64,000 nucleotides of DNA from Pararge aegeria (GCF_905163445.1 NC_053197.1:5642001-5706000); one strand, 5' to 3'. Positions 1-13,359 are shown, counted from the stretch's first letter. Notes: a model not told the origin generated them from the letters alone. Numbers and translations: made by a program.

Positions 1-320
1 ACAAGAAGCATATTTTCGAGATATTGCGCAAATGTATGCAGTATGCACTGTACATATTATGAACACATCGTTTTTATAAATATCAAAGTAATAAACACTT
101 TTGCAACATGCAGAAAAATATATCTTGCCCTTCAATTTAAAAAGTGTAATAAAATGTATAAAACAGCTTTTAAGCTGATGTCATCAAGCATATTTTGCCT
201 ATTCTTTTCTATTCGCAGTTTCTTGTGGTTTTTTGTCTTATATGTACAATGTATGCTCCCACAAGTTTCTTGACTATTTTTAATGCTTTTCAATTTTATT
301 AAAATTTCGTTAAAAATTGT
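1..320. other. AT-rich DNA, nothing recognised
   Basis: No exon-like, repeat-like or RNA-like sequence seen. The 76-codon frame here has no recognisable composition. Confidence 0.5.
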
Positions 321-545
321 TTAGAAGTTTTTTAATAAATAAATATATACGACTACTACGACAATACACACATCGCCATCTAGCCCGAAAGTAAGCTTAG
401 CTTGTGTTATATGTATGAATAATATACATAAAATAGTTATAATATAGATATAAACACCCAGCCACTGAAAATATATTTCAGCTGTGGCAATCTCCCTGCT
501 TTCTGAGTCTAAAGCAGGGTCGCTGCCCATTGCGCCAATCGGCCG
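321..545 (-). repeat. tRNA-derived SINE (butterfly Metulj-like), decayed
   Basis: Read on the minus strand, the head GGCGCAATGGGCAGCGACCC is followed by CTTTAGACTCAGAAAGC, a body with ACTTTCGGGCTAGATGGCGA, and an ATTTATTTA tail. Box B is damaged. Same family as the elements near 6.2, 9.3 and 27.6 kb. Confidence 0.75.
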
Positions 546-555
546 TTAGAGTGGT

Positions 556-765
556 ATATATGTACGTTACCCGGCTAAGTTTGTTGTGGGCTTCTTCTTA
601 GACCTGGACGCGTTTGGAACCCTCGTAGCTTTAGTTTTAAGTTTACGAATGTGGTTATCGCCATCATCTCACTACCGTGTGGTTCTTATGTACGCATCAA
701 AAGTGCCACCTGTGGGCCTACTTGAATAAAGATATTTTTGACTTTGACTTTGACTTTGACTTTGA
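556..765 (+). repeat. Truncated LINE 3' end with (TTGACT)n tail
   Basis: GTTTGGAACCCTCGTAGCTT, GGCCTACTTGAATAAAGATA and a run of TTTGACTTTGAC units at the end are the standard 3' tail of a lepidopteran non-LTR element. Copies or pieces near 24.7 kb, 25.5 kb (minus), 16.8 kb and 48.8 kb. Confidence 0.75.
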
Positions 766-3337
766 CGTTAATATTATCCTTGTCATTGAATTCGAAGATT
801 GAGTAACAAGTATGCAAATAATAAGCGCCTACTGAAACCAGGCAAGGTAAGTTCACTTGTACGTAGCAACTAATGTAACCCATCCTGTAGTCAATCCAAC
901 ACAAGTAGAGTTCAGTGCCGACGCCCACGCGAATTCTCATTGACTTATATCTCACCCGTACGGTATGAGATGTCAGATGCTGCAATAATGACGACTGTTC
1001 TATTTGAATGGATGACGAACTCACTCACTGAATGATTAAATATATGTTTGCTAGTCAATGACGTTTTGATCAAAGTTTTAAAGTGATATCAGAAAATTGT
1101 TGCGTGTTTCCCGCAACAAATTGGTCAGTGGGGTTGGCATTAATCTGACAGTTATTTTATTAATAGCCAAATATTGCGCTTTCACAACACCATATCATTC
1201 TTACAATAGGTACCAAGAAAACTTTACTATTTGGATCAATTCAAAGTATACTTACTTTTAAAAAGCTATTATTTTGTTTTATGTCTAAGCAAATCTTAGA
1301 ATCCTGATTGCATAGAATCAACTTGATTCATATTGCACTTTGTTGGCGATGTGAAAGCATCTGCTGACCTTGAACAGATCTACTAGAATACATCATATTT
1401 TGAATTGAAAAACGTTAATTACGTTGCAGTCGCCATAAACGATGTGAGAATCATTGGCCTCGTTACGAGCATTACCAACACTACGTCGAGAGCGACTGTA
1501 CCTACGCGAATTTAAAAATAAAAGCGCCGGGTTTATTCGTGAAAATCATCTACCGAAATAAATTGTCGGGAAATATAGTGATATATCCGTTCGATAAGTG
1601 ACTATAGATTGTATTGTCACAGGGTTAATAGAAGGGGAGGCTCCCTTTAGATTGAGAGTGGGGAAATCATGCTAACACAATTTCGGCACTATTGGCGAGA
1701 CTATAAATTTATGCGTACGTCATGCTATCCATACTGATTAGGCATTATGAATATCATGATCTAGAATCTCTGTATTAGAATTATTTTATCATATTTGAGT
1801 TTCCGAGTTTCCCAGGCCTTCAATAAAAGCTTCTTGCTTCATGAGTTAATTATTAATTTATTTTTCATAATGCACTCTTTGCTAAACTAAAGCCTGAACC
1901 CCTCCTCGTTGTGGAAGGAGACCCGTGTCCTGTAGTGGCCAAGGAAAGATTTTTATATTCAGGTTGCTAATCCAAGATAATTCTATGTTTGGATTAACAT
2001 TTTCTGCGAATGTTTATTCACTCTTTGCATAACCAGTTTCAGTTTGGCTTTTGCTTTCCGAGGCTGTAGCACTAGTATTGACCATAAAATATTAAAGTAA
2101 ATATACTCGTCACTGCAGTAATGTGTGCAGATGTGTTAATCTGTCAATTTGCCTGGATAGTCGGCATTCCAAAACATAAATACTGGCATTTCTTTCTAAT
2201 TAGTAGTTTACACGCAAGATACATCGACTCTATATTATTTCCCACTATCTACGCTATATGAAGTTAGATTTTTGTGAGGATGTATGGATGTGATGGCGAA
2301 ATGATACTGAATGGCGAAATAAGATTTGAACTTTCGAATAGTGATGGTCAATGCCATCTTTACACTTCATTAACACATATCCCGTCTTATTTACAAGGCC
2401 CGTGCCTCTTATGTTGGAAAGAGATGGAATAGTTTACTGTAACCAGGCAAGGCTTCGGGCGCGGTCTATATTTGGGTTAATGGATACGTCCGCGCACCGC
2501 ATCCAACATGGGAAGTACCTGTTAGTTCGTCCGCTAATTCGTTCCAACCTCGGGCTTCGGCCAGATTGTTCAGACCTTATACTACTTATAAATTAAAATG
2601 TCCACATGTCTTATCGGATATCTCTGAATTGGCTGGCGATTGCCGAAAACAAGAGGGTATTTTAATGCCGTAATCTAGTCTCTTCTATGAGCTTGATTAA
2701 TTTTAATTATTCATTGGGATATAAAAACATTAAACTATTGCCGAAATGCCAGGTGTCCAGGTCATTGTTATTTCCTCTTGAGTCAGACAAAAAGAATATT
2801 ATTCTTTCGTTGTTACGAGTTTCGTGTTTATTAAAAAATTATCGAACAAATACTGGTTTATTTTATGTAATTTTCTATTTCAAATAATGAATGATTTATT
2901 TATGAATTCAGTGAGAAAGAAGAAATTTGATTGAGTATAATAAGAGAAGTGCTATTATCGTCATCGTTATATCATCCCGCTACTGGGTATAGGCTCTATC
3001 ACAGATCTAAGGGAAAGAAATAAGATAAAATCACTCTGCTTTCAATCACGATTGACAGGCAGATAATTCAGAGATTTTACAAACATAGTCCTTCTAAAAT
3101 GTTAATTTCGGAAAGACTCGACAAGTGAAGTGGATTCTTAGTGAGCTAATGAGTATTTTCTAGTAGTTGGATGCTGGAATTCGCGGCGGTTTAATTCTTT
3201 TAATTACCTTACTTTGCGAAATTTTTATGATCGTGAGAATAAAACCTTTGTGAAATATGTTGCCAAACGCATTGTGCATTCCAAAATTATCAATTTTTTA
3301 TAAGACCGAATTAAGCTCGCATTTTATATTATCCCTA
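766..3337. other. Non-coding stretch with a short SINE tail fragment
   Basis: The only clear repeat is 1878-1935: CCTCGTTGTGGAAGGAGACC and CCGTGTCCTGTAGTGG, the 3' end of the SINE family seen whole at 17.36 kb. The 81-codon frame at 2351-2596 has no recognisable product. Weak repeat-like sequence near 2960-3060. Confidence 0.5.
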
Positions 3338-3639
3338 TCCCTACTAATATTATACATGTGAATGTAAGTTTGTTTGTTACGCTTTCACGCAAAAACTACT
3401 AAAACGATCATCACGAAACTTTGTACACATATTCCTGAAGGAAGAACATATTAGAAGTAATATAGGATGCTTTTTATTCCGGAATTAAGCTCAGTTCTCT
3501 CGGGAGAGGGGACCAAAGTGTTTGACGATTTTACACCAGGCTTAGCTATCCTAAATACATAAAGTGCTGCCACATTTATGAGGCACAAGTCTTTCGAAAA
3601 ACAAAAACAAAAGCGGACGAAGTCGCGGGCAACAGCTAG
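3338..3639 (+). mobile_element. Non-autonomous Helitron (lepidopteran Lep1 type)
   Basis: Begins TCCCTACTAATATTA and ends GCGGGCAACAGCTAG, with host A before and host T after, as Helitrons insert between A and T and end in CTRR. The body has the usual GTTACGCTTTCACGC. About 300 bp; no helicase. Confidence 0.8.
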
Positions 3640-4734
3640 TATATTATATATATATAACATTTTATATACAGTTTTCTAATCGTAGGGACAAGAATTTAGG
3701 AACTTAGATGAAAGAGTTAAGTTATTTAGAAAACATTGTTTCAATTTATGGAAACCCATGTACTGCTAACGACTGACGTTGTACATTATCTTTCAACGCC
3801 AGCTAGTATAATGGCCTAAGGTTGATTACAAAAACAAACAAAACAGAGATCGGAGTGCGGTTAAAATGCAGACACGGTTAGGCTGTTCGTGGCAGGCACG
3901 CGGTGTACTGTGACGAACCGTAAATAACTAGGTTCTGCATCCGCAGGAACAGTTACACGACAGTAAGTATAGTTACTACATAAAATGCACTCTACTCTCT
4001 GGTAATAAGGGTCGTGTTAAGGACACTCTCACCTTTAATGAGGGTACTTGTGATTAAAATCGCATTGCTTCCTGCGGTTTTGAATGAAACGGGACCGCGT
4101 GCATATAATATTATAGTAATAAAGCGTCATTGTTTTTCGTGATGGTTCGTAAGCATACGTTTGCAAGTATAGATTATATTTAAGTATTATATACCTGTGA
4201 GTTTTGACTCATTTATGTTTTATGTGGGTGCCTTTTTGTTGGTGTTTAATTATAATTAATAAAGATAGATTAAATACATAAGGTACTGTAGATAACATAT
4301 TTTTTTGCTCTACTATTTTTGGGTTAAGTAGGCATTAGAAACTAGAGTTAAGGATCGATTGACGTTCACTTTGGATAATGGTTGAACACGATTTATAACG
4401 TCGACGGAGTAGGTATAGTTACTTAGTTCCAAATATTTTCTAGATAGAAATTATTCTTCTACAGATTTATAAGAATTCGTGAATAGTTTCAATTATTTGT
4501 CTCAATTCGCGTCACGGTACATTAATCAATTCCGGATAAAAACACGACATAACGGTCTATAAAACTTTTATTACGATTTACGTAACTGAAGAAAGTCAAA
4601 TCAGAATTTTTGGTATCCATTTCTTTGCACCAAACTTTAAGTGAACTCAGAAAAATTGGATCATGTTGAATGAAGTTTTTTCTATGGTAAGAATTTTGTC
4701 ATTGATGGAATACAATGTTTCATCATTATCATCA
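3640..4734. other. Non-coding stretch; one donor-like site
   Basis: No coding frame recognised. CACGACA followed by GTAAGTATAG at 3963 is a perfect donor consensus after a moderately GC-rich stretch (3860-3962). It could end an upstream 5' UTR exon, but nothing else supports this. Confidence 0.35.
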
Positions 4735-4965
4735 TATCAACCCATTACTGGCCCACTGCAGAGAACAGGTCTCTTCCCACAATGTGAAGGAGTTAAGGTA
4801 GCCCATCACGCTAGCCCAGTGTGGATTCGGGGACTGCACACACCTAAAAGACCATTTTGGAGAACTCGGCATTCAGATTTTATCACGATGTTTTTCTTCA
4901 CCGATGAAGCAATGATAAGTCGAAGTCCTACCCACTGGGCTATCACCTTTTCAATGAGCTACTTA
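4735..4965 (-). repeat. SINE (tRNA-derived), minus strand
   Basis: CAACCCATTACTGGCCCACTG, GAGAACAGGTCTCTTCCCAC, CGATGTTTTTCTTCACCG and CTACCCACTGGGCTATCACC are the reverse complement of the SINE family whose plus-strand copy is at 17.36 kb. Confidence 0.75.
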
Positions 4966-5691
4966 TAAATAATACAATGTTTGAAAATGCACAAAAACAA
5001 GTTCATTCTTAGTGTAAAATAGGTGGTTATAAATAGAATCATAACGCTAATACCACTGGCCTCATTTGAGCTATTTTAGAATACAGGAAATCTTGAATTC
5101 ACCGATGGTTAACGCATCGATGATTCATTATTTTGGGAATTTCTTCGGCCTAGCATTCTCTTACATGTTCTAGAGTCAATTATTTTCTTAAAGGCCCCGT
5201 TTATTGGTGGACGTTTTCTAATAACACGCGCGTATTCAATTGCAAAAAATATGACTATAGACACTATTCTAAAGTAACTAGACTTTATACTTCTACAGTA
5301 GAAGCAGGATTTCCGTTTTCCAGACCGGAATACACTGGAGACCGAAGCACTTAGTGTTTGCCAAATTATCATTGGATTTTCGGCCGTATTGTATAGTTGT
5401 TACAGATAAAAATCGAAACAAGCCATTGTCGTGATTAGAAGGTTCCATATATTAAGTCCCCTCTTGCTTCGTGCCGGCGATAGCATGACGCTCAGGCGTT
5501 TAATGGACGGGGAAAGCATGAGGGAGGTGCCGTAAAGAAAACGTAAAACTTCCACTTTGGCAGACTGCAAATGATATGTTGCACAATGCTGTAAATCACG
5601 AAAGTAAACCATCTAACAAAAACCATTATAACCATCAAGACACTGCTTAAACTTTGAAACCGTTGTACTACCTGTTATAAAGATCTAAGAA

Positions 5692-5835
5692 GAAGAAGAA
5701 AAAACACTTTATTGCACGTATAACATACAGGAAAAGAAACAGTAAGGAGTATACAGTACACAATGAAGACATGCAAAGGCGGCCTTATTGCTGCAACCAA
5801 TCTCTTACAGGCAACCTTTGTAGATGGGACTTACA
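5692..5835 (-). repeat. Truncated LINE 3' end remnant
   Basis: ACTTTATTGCACGTATAACA and GGCGGCCTTATTGCTGCAAC with CAGGCAACCTTTG form a repeated block also found near 26.6, 45.9 and 57.1 kb (minus) and 19.9 and 32.3 kb (plus). Confidence 0.6.
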
Positions 5836-6172
5836 GCAAGAGAACGGGATAGTGCCAAGAGTATTGATACATGTTCATAAATACAAAAATGTAAAGATAC
5901 ATAAATAATCTGTCTATGATAAGCCTTCGTCGACTCATCTTCTCTTTAAATAATATGTCGTATATCCTACGAATAAATTGAAAACAATATTGCGTATTAA
6001 ATTATTTGCGTTATCCCTAAGACTAGTGGAACGAAATAAATGAATAATTGGAAACTAAGAAACATTTTCGAATTTTCTTAAGTTTTTTACCAAATTCAAA
6101 AGTTAGTACATAAATTTTTATGCGCAATTAATTGGTTTTAATGGGTAGTATAATTAGCCTTTGCGTGTTACA
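5836..6172. other. Non-coding stretch, nothing recognised
   Basis: AT-rich sequence without an exon, repeat family or RNA gene that I can identify. Confidence 0.5.
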
Positions 6173-6336
6173 TAATAATAATAATAATAAATAAATATAC
6201 TACGAATATAAACACCCAGACACTGAAAAACACTTGATGTTCATCACACAAACATTTTCCAGTTGTGGGAATCGAACCCACGGCCTTGGACTCAGAAAGC
6301 AGAGTCGCTGCCCACTGCGCCAGTCGGCCGTCAAAA
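6173..6336 (-). repeat. tRNA-derived SINE (Metulj-like) with AAT-repeat tail
   Basis: Minus-strand copy: box A region GGCGCAGTGGGCAGCG, box B GGTTCGATTCC (seen as GGAATCGAACC at 6267-6277), then CCACAACTGG, and a (ATT)n tail at the left end. Confidence 0.85.
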
Positions 6337-9264
6337 GCAATAATAGCTTGAATGATTATAGATATGATTGCAAAACTGTTGAAAATTTTGGTTTGATAAG
6401 ATCTCTTACGAAGAGTTATAATGACATCAATTATAATATGTAGTACGAATTTCAACGGGTCATATAGTAGTCAGATAAAATATGAATATTATTCAGTTAT
6501 TCTTAGATCACACTAGGTTCTTATTGCGAGGATAGATAATGCGAAGCATGTAAATGATGAGGCTAATTAGCACAAAGTACGTCTCATTGCCTTCGAGACG
6601 TGCTAAAATAATTAAATTGTGATATGTGTTAAAATGTATGAATGTGTATGTCTCATAATTGTTCGACATAATTTAAAAGGAGAAATCAAACGTTACTTGA
6701 TCCATACAGAAATAATAGAATTTTAAATGTCTTAAGTAATAACATTTTGACCTAAACTCAACAAGCATATTTATCTAGAAGACCAGAAACTATGATTAAA
6801 TGCGGTACAATATGTAAGTAGTGCCTTATTGTCCTTGGTTTAAGACTGGTAATCCCGGTCAAACTAGAATGTCGAGAATGGTCAAGAACCATTATAAAAT
6901 GCCAATAAAATGGAGAAGATACGGATGAGATAGCTATGCTAATATAAATTCAGTTCGCCAACAAAATCGATATGGATGTCCCTTAATAGCGAAGATCTAA
7001 AAACAACTATCAACTTCAATAGACACTTTTGCGGGATACTTATTTCTCAATGGGTTAGTATATAGTTTTGGTTATTAACTTTTAGCTCGATTGTCGCTTG
7101 GCAAGGATGATACACATGTTGGCTAATATCAAGTTTATCGAAATGTCAAGACAATCATGATACCATTCACTTGGAAGATTTATTTACGCTTAAAACAAAG
7201 TCAATCGTAACTTGTAACAGTCGGTAGCCGATACGAATTGCTTTGAAATAAATATACCGTACTACAAACTTTTATTTACTTTGAAATGGGTGTTAGTATG
7301 TTTGGGTCAAACCTTGCATGCAACTTTGAACTATTAAAGTCCCTTAGAGCTCATTAAATAATGCAGTCGAAAGATGGTCTGATGAACTTCGCTGAAGGTT
7401 TATTACATCTAGCTAATCTGGCTTATTGATGAGATACTTCTCAGCTGAGCGAAGAAGTCCTATGTTGACGATGGATCTAGAAGGTTATCAAACATAGAAT
7501 CGATTAATATTTACTTACAAAAAATGCAAGACAGACAAGCAGACAGCGCAGGAAGTCTCTAGTTTTCTTCAAATACCCTTATGAAAAGAAATAGCTTTAA
7601 AATTATTGTTGTTAAGTTTCCTTTACTTTGCAACTTAGTATATCAGCCGAAGTTATTCCAAATGGCCGTAGGGTAATGCCAGCTTAATGTATAGTGGGCT
7701 TTTTAATAGTAGTCCATGGTGTGCCGACGCCATGTCTGCCTCCACAGGTCAACGGCCCCACCGCCTTGTCTATTGAACACGCTCGCTTTGTCCCGTACAT
7801 TTGTTCCTTGAAATGAAGACAAATTAAGACGCATTAATTTCGCCTATTGACATTACTTACGAGTAGATATTATGTTACTCGTTGCGGGCTATAAAAGAGC
7901 TATGTCTAATAATTGTCAATTTAAGTATGTTTCTGATGCTATGTTTTGGTCCTTCGTCAGGTTACGAACTTTGTCTGTAAACGGTAATCCCGTAAGGTAC
8001 GGTAAGATCTTCCAGTCGTGTTTAAAAAAACCTTCCAGTGCATGAGAAAGCTAAGACAAGCGTCCAATTAAAACTAGACTGGCTATATAACTTTTCAAAT
8101 TCTAATGAGGGCATGATTTTTTTAAATTGTATCAGTTAAAATGTTTATTTAAGTTAACTATTGAAAAAGTAAAACTCATGTTTAAGGATCTATAAAATTT
8201 CCACCCTTTGGAAATTTTATATAGGGGATACTCATTCAATAGACATGAGTCCGATTAAATAAATCTCAATTTCATAGCAGAATTCTTGAGAAAAACTATA
8301 ATGGAAATTGTATGGAAAACTAATGATAAGGTGTAAGCTGACAAATTAATCGTTAGTTAGGAACACTTAATTGCTTAATACATCTGATTAGGCAATTTAT
8401 AAGTAGAATGCAAACCTTATAAAAATAAAATGTCGTAATCGAGCAGACTGGTCAGTTACAAGTAGATATATATTATTTTTGTAGAGTTTTATATAGCTAG
8501 TGACTCATTCGTATGATGCTATCATCAATAACGGATTTGTGCTATAAACAGACAATCCAAACCTAAAGCAAAACTCTTTGTTGAAATCATATAAGTATAT
8601 ATGTATATATAACTCTTAACACGGTCGAGTTTGTTGGAGGATTCTTCTTTAGGTCAGTGCGTGTTTAAATTTCTTTAGTTAATACAAAACTATTAGGGTA
8701 GTCTTACTATATCTTTTCTCATTATAGGAGATACCCGTGCCGGGTTGGTTGATGTAGTATTAACTTAATGAAACGTAGTCAGGAAGAAAATCGACCAAAC
8801 GATAGAATTTAGCTGTGTCTATTAAAGCTATATTAAATTGCATTCAAAGTCATTAAGACGGACAGATAGACATCAAAAATGAAATAATCATCATTTTTGT
8901 GTTCTTGGAATTGTCACATATGCAGTATTATAACTATAGATTGAAGCGAGGAACCTTGGTAAGTGGGTACTAAGCTCGTGTCCTGATTTAAGTTGATTTC
9001 ACACCATGATTAAAGAACTTATTGTCCATTGTTTAATTTTATTTTTGTGTTTTAATAAAAAAATAGCGACGGCGAGTCAACTTTTAAACAAGCTGTTAAA
9101 GTAGAGTTAAACTAACATTATAGGTAAACAGTGCCGTTATTGTAATTCTAAAGGCAAACAAAATCTTTCAATTTATATTGACAATGTCTCAAGATACTTC
9201 GACAAATCGAGGCTGCGAAAACCCTAGGCTGATTGAAAAGAGAATATTATTGGAAACTAAGTAA
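6337..9264. other. Long non-coding stretch
   Basis: No exon, RNA gene or full repeat that I can support. A short hairpin with TATAAAATTTCCA arms lies near 8191-8222. A slightly GC-richer patch at 7710-7800 is unexplained. Confidence 0.45.
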
Positions 9265-9530
9265 CGATGACAGCCGATTGGCGCAGTGGGCAGCGACCCT
9301 GCTTTCTGAGTCCAAGGCCGTGGGTTCGATTCCCACATCTGGATAATGCTTGTGTGATGAACATGAATGTTTTTCAATGTTTATCTGTATATTATAAGTG
9401 TATTATTTTCATAAAAATATTCATCAGCTATCTTAGTACCCATAACACAAGCTACGCTGACTTTGGGGCTAGATGGCGATGTGTGTATTGTCGTAGTATA
9501 TTTATTTATATTTATAAGTAATATTTCGCT
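9265..9530 (+). repeat. tRNA-derived SINE (Metulj-like), best plus-strand copy
   Basis: GCCGATTGGCGCAGTGGGCA (box A), GGTTCGATTCCC (box B), then TGTGTGATGAACATGAATG, ACCCATAACACAAGCTACG and TAGATGGCGATGTGTGTATT, ending in TATTTATTTATATTTATA. It is a SINE, not a tRNA gene: no cloverleaf beyond the promoter boxes. Confidence 0.85.
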
Positions 9531-10036
9531 TCTTTTCCAAAAAGTAGAGGTAGCAATAAAGTTTTACTGGGTAATAATTATCTATGCTTTCCTAAGCTAA
9601 TTAGGTACTTATTAATACTAAGGTTAGCATTATGGATTTATTGGGTAGTTAACACGTAACCTTTTTTAAGTTAATTAACAAAATGTAAAGCTTAAGTTAG
9701 GTTTTATTAGATTACTTGTTTCGCTTTGCAAAATCTGTTTTAGTTTTTTAATATCTTTGCAATCATCCGAGAGTTTTCGCAGAAATTTGATGTTACATTA
9801 TTTTCCTACGAGACATACTAATCAGCAGATAAACAGTTTACAAGTACCTACTTACATAAGTATCGTAACTTAAAAAGATGCCATAATATTTTATTAAGTT
9901 CGAAGTCAAAAAGTCTTTTGTCGAAATATGTATATTACAGGCACTTTTGAATCTTTTTTTTTTTGCTGTTTCATGTATTATATTTATTTATTTATAAGAC
10001 TTAAATAATTGTTTTATAAATATCACCTAAAATAAA
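9531..10036. other. AT-rich DNA, nothing recognised
   Basis: Only homopolymer T and AT-rich sequence. Confidence 0.5.
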
Positions 10037-10337
10037 CTATTTAAAATCTAAAACGTCTTCGAAACCACCGCAGCGAGGTACAGTTCCTAAGATGCTGGCA
10101 GCATTGCCCCTTTGGATGGCCAAACTTATTCGTTGGCCAAGGTAACTGCCCGCTCTAGGATCACCGGTAGACTCGATAACCCTTTTCGATAATTCTTTGA
10201 AAAGAGCTCGTGCCTCCGGACCCCACGGTCCCAAAGTCTCTACTCCAAAAGGCACAAAAATGAAGCTGCTATCCAGGTTTTCATATTTACGCCTCTTGGC
10301 CTGCTAGGCACTGGTAGCATCCGCACCAACAATTGAC
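10037..10337 (-). pseudogene. Retrotransposon-encoded protein C-terminal fragment
   Basis: On the minus strand, the frame VPFGVETLGPWGPEARALFK, then SKRVIESTGDPRAGSYLGQR and AIQRGNAASILGT. As I recall, this VETLGPWGP...QRGNAA block sits at the C-terminus of reverse-transcriptase polyproteins in invertebrate retroelements. Upstream, KRRKYENLDSSFIF continues the frame, but an in-frame TAG (near 10302) breaks it and no RT core is left. Dead fragment. Confidence 0.6.
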
Positions 10338-10814
10338 GAGGTGGCCTGGATGTGTGATGCAGCTAGGGTATCGACACAAGTTGCATCCCACACAAGTTAC
10401 CAAGTTTAATGCATTAAATTCAGTTCATTTTTATTTTATTCAAATTCCCAGTGCCGTGACATGCGATGCGATAGCGATGTTTGGCTCGTATGTCTATTCT
10501 ACTTTATGTTATCTACAGTAATGTGTAATGACTAGTTAGACTATCCTATATAAAATGTTGTATTGCCATAGCGACCTTCCGACACTAATTTAGGCTATTG
10601 TGAAGGAAGGTCACAGACGAGCACAATGCTGACTTGACACGAGTAGGCGTGGTAACAAAAATAATTGAATTTTGCAATGAACAATTGCATTTAGAAATTA
10701 TTCCTAATTAAGTTAATATAATATTTTATTTACTACCGATATTTCATCATACGAGAAACTTTTCCCTTTTTTGGAAGTTTGTCTTTCAACATAAAGAATT
10801 ATCATTAACTTATC

Positions 10815-11000
10815 TGTCGACCGACCTGGAGCAATGGAAAGCGCTGCCTTTCAAAATTTGGAGGTCATGGGTCTGATCGCGGTAAGGGCCATTTGGATAA
10901 TTTATAATATCAGAATTTTCTCTGGTCTGGTGAGAGTCTTTGCTACCGCTGCCGTGGCTAGTTACCACCCCACCGACCCAAAGACGTGACGCCAAACCAC
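10815..11000 (+). repeat. tRNA-derived SINE, second family (decayed)
   Basis: GACCTGGAGCAATGGAAAGC, GGTCATGGGTCTGATCGC (eroded box B), CTCTGGTCTGGTGAGAG and CCGTGGCTAGTTACCACCCC; the same order is better kept at 14.6-14.9 kb. Confidence 0.65.
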
Positions 11001-13146
11001 GTAATTAGGTTTAATATAACTGTCCTTATATACTTAAATGCGTGTGAAGTGTAACAATCCGCACTTGGTCAGCGTAGCGCGTCCCCAAAGTACATTTCAC
11101 ATTTTTGCTGTTCACTCGTTTCCCACAGAAGCAATTAACTCTTTTTAATAGAAAATTCCCAAAAACGTAACCCTAAATGGGTAGCCCGAATTCATGCTTA
11201 TTAAAATCGATCTAAGCTGACCTTAAAAGGTTTCGAACTCGCACAACAGCTGGGACTTGGAAACCCTTTTTGCGATTTCATTGTTAACAAACGCCTCGAC
11301 TGCTGAAAGAACAAAGCGACTCATTTCAAAACTCAATTAAAACATTTTGCACGTATGAGCTCAAGCGTCAAGGGGCTGGGCTATTGAGGACAGTTAGCAA
11401 GCGCGGATCAATTAACTGAGCCTCTTGAAATGAGTCCACTTCGAAGAATTGTATGTGCACATAATTATGTGCTTGGGATTTGATGATATTTGTGGGTACT
11501 GAATATACCCTCGTACGATAAGTAAATTTTTTGCCATATAAACTTTCATCTGCTATTCTCATACACAATATACCCCGACCTACCGCGTCAGATCCGCACA
11601 CTTCTATAAAAGATATATTAAACATCACACACTTTTAAGAATTCAATGCTATCAAACAGAACGACTTCTGTTTAAAACTGGCCTACATCCTCTTTGGATC
11701 TTTCAATACACGTGCAACGATGAAGTACAATTAGCTGATTGGGGTCACCTAATAGCCAAAAATGCAAAAGGAAAAGAAAAATATAGATATACAGATATTA
11801 TAAAACAATAGGTAATATAGCACAAATCTCGTCAGTTCTAGCGATCTTCATATAGAAACTGAAGTACTAATTTTCACACACCTGAAAGCCAAAAAGCGAA
11901 ATTAAAAGTGAAACAAACGTATTTACTAAAATTTGCTACCAGTTGCAACTAAATGTCTCCACGAGTATTTTAAAGTCTGTCTATGAAAAGTTGATAACAA
12001 TTTATGTACAATTGGCCGTTAATCGTTCGCAATGATTTTTTTTATTTAGTCACTCGAAGATACTCGAGTGATAAGGAGTGTCTTGCCGATAGGTAGTGCT
12101 CCGGAATAGTCACTATCTAATCTAATCACGAGCTGACGTCATTGAAGTATTAAAAATATTCTGTATGCAGTTTGGACCGACCGGCATAGCTATTGTGAAA
12201 AACAATATGCATTGTACGAAAATAATTTGAATGTGCACATTCTGAAAGGTGGCCCGATATTTGTGTTTGGTGAAGTAAGCGTTTACTCGAGCTGTTTTGT
12301 TTTGGGCGCACGGTGTTTGTAATATTCTAAATTTCAAGGTGAAGCGTGTTTTGTAATCGTTTCTTTTCGTTAACGCGCCTCTCCGCATAGCTAACCGAAA
12401 TGTTATGGTTTTGTTAAAGATTTCGTTTGCTTATCTACTCGTAAAGTGCCCTGTGCATTTTTGTGCGATAGGTAAAGGATATTTTGAAGTAACCTCTGGC
12501 GGTGTAATAGTTGAATCTTATTAGCTCTCCATGATTCACATAAGAGTCTATTTAAAGAGTGTAAATGTAAAACATAAATGAGGTTTAATATTACTACCTC
12601 GCCAAAATAAATATACACTCGCGGTTACCACTCCTCCCCATCAAACCCATTCCGTAATTCCAAATTAAATAACACAAAAAATATAGTTAAAACTAACCAC
12701 AGAAATATCTCATTTATTTATATATGCTAAGCAATCTGTTTTCATATGAGATAATTGACTGATTAGAAGCAGAGTTTCGTTAGTGGACTTAGATGGAAAG
12801 TCTATTTTTTATTTCTTTAATGAGTTTTTTTCCATTTTTGATCATGTTTTTAAAATGGTACACATCCTGAGTATCCTGCAATGCAAATACATGCTGCAAC
12901 CCAGATTGACCACTGCAATAAGTCTATGAAGGACTCTTTAATATAGCAATATATATAATATTATATCGCTTTGAAAATTTAACTTTTTTTTGAGGTTTTA
13001 AAACCTCCGACTGAATGTTGGTGTATAAGTACAAATTGAGCTAAATTGCCATTAATTTTGTAGTACCAGTGGTGCCAGGGTATGGATAGTATAAGCTACC
13101 TCTGGTGATATTGTGACATGGTGTGCTTATTATTAGGATTGCAGCT
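11001..13146. other. Non-coding stretch upstream of beta-Spec exon 1
   Basis: No exon recognised on either strand. An 86-codon minus-strand frame at 11368-11628 resembles no family I know. If beta-Spec has further 5' UTR exons, I could not find them here. Confidence 0.4.
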
Positions 13147-13256
13147 TTTCATTTATCGATAAACTTTACAAGTAAGTAAACTGAAAACTTTCTGTAAAGT
13201 TTATCGATAAATGAAACTTTACAAGTTTCATTTATCGATAAACTTTACAGAAAGAA
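13147..13256 (+). promoter_or_regulatory. Palindromic cluster of three TATCGATA (DRE-type) sites
   Basis: TATCGATA occurs at 13154-13161, 13202-13209 and 13233-13240, each inside TTTCATTTATCGATAAACTT or its reverse complement. The last two form a hairpin with about 32-bp perfect arms. TATCGATA is the binding site of the insect factors DREF and BEAF-32. The cluster lies 104-213 bp before the exon carrying the start codon. It may equally be a fold-back repeat. Confidence 0.5.
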
Positions 13257-13359
13257 ACTGTAGCAGCATAGAGCTGGTGGTGATGATGATAGGTCTATTA
13301 AATATAGAGACTTCTGACTTTGACTTGTGACGTACTAATGGTGATATTATTATCCTCAG

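Noticed and set aside
9268..9340. tRNA gene (clear A and B boxes) at 9.27 kb, and similar ones at 6.3 and 27.7 kb
   Set aside because: No acceptor-stem pairing or full cloverleaf; the same body and ATTTATTTA tail follow in each copy, so these are SINEs.
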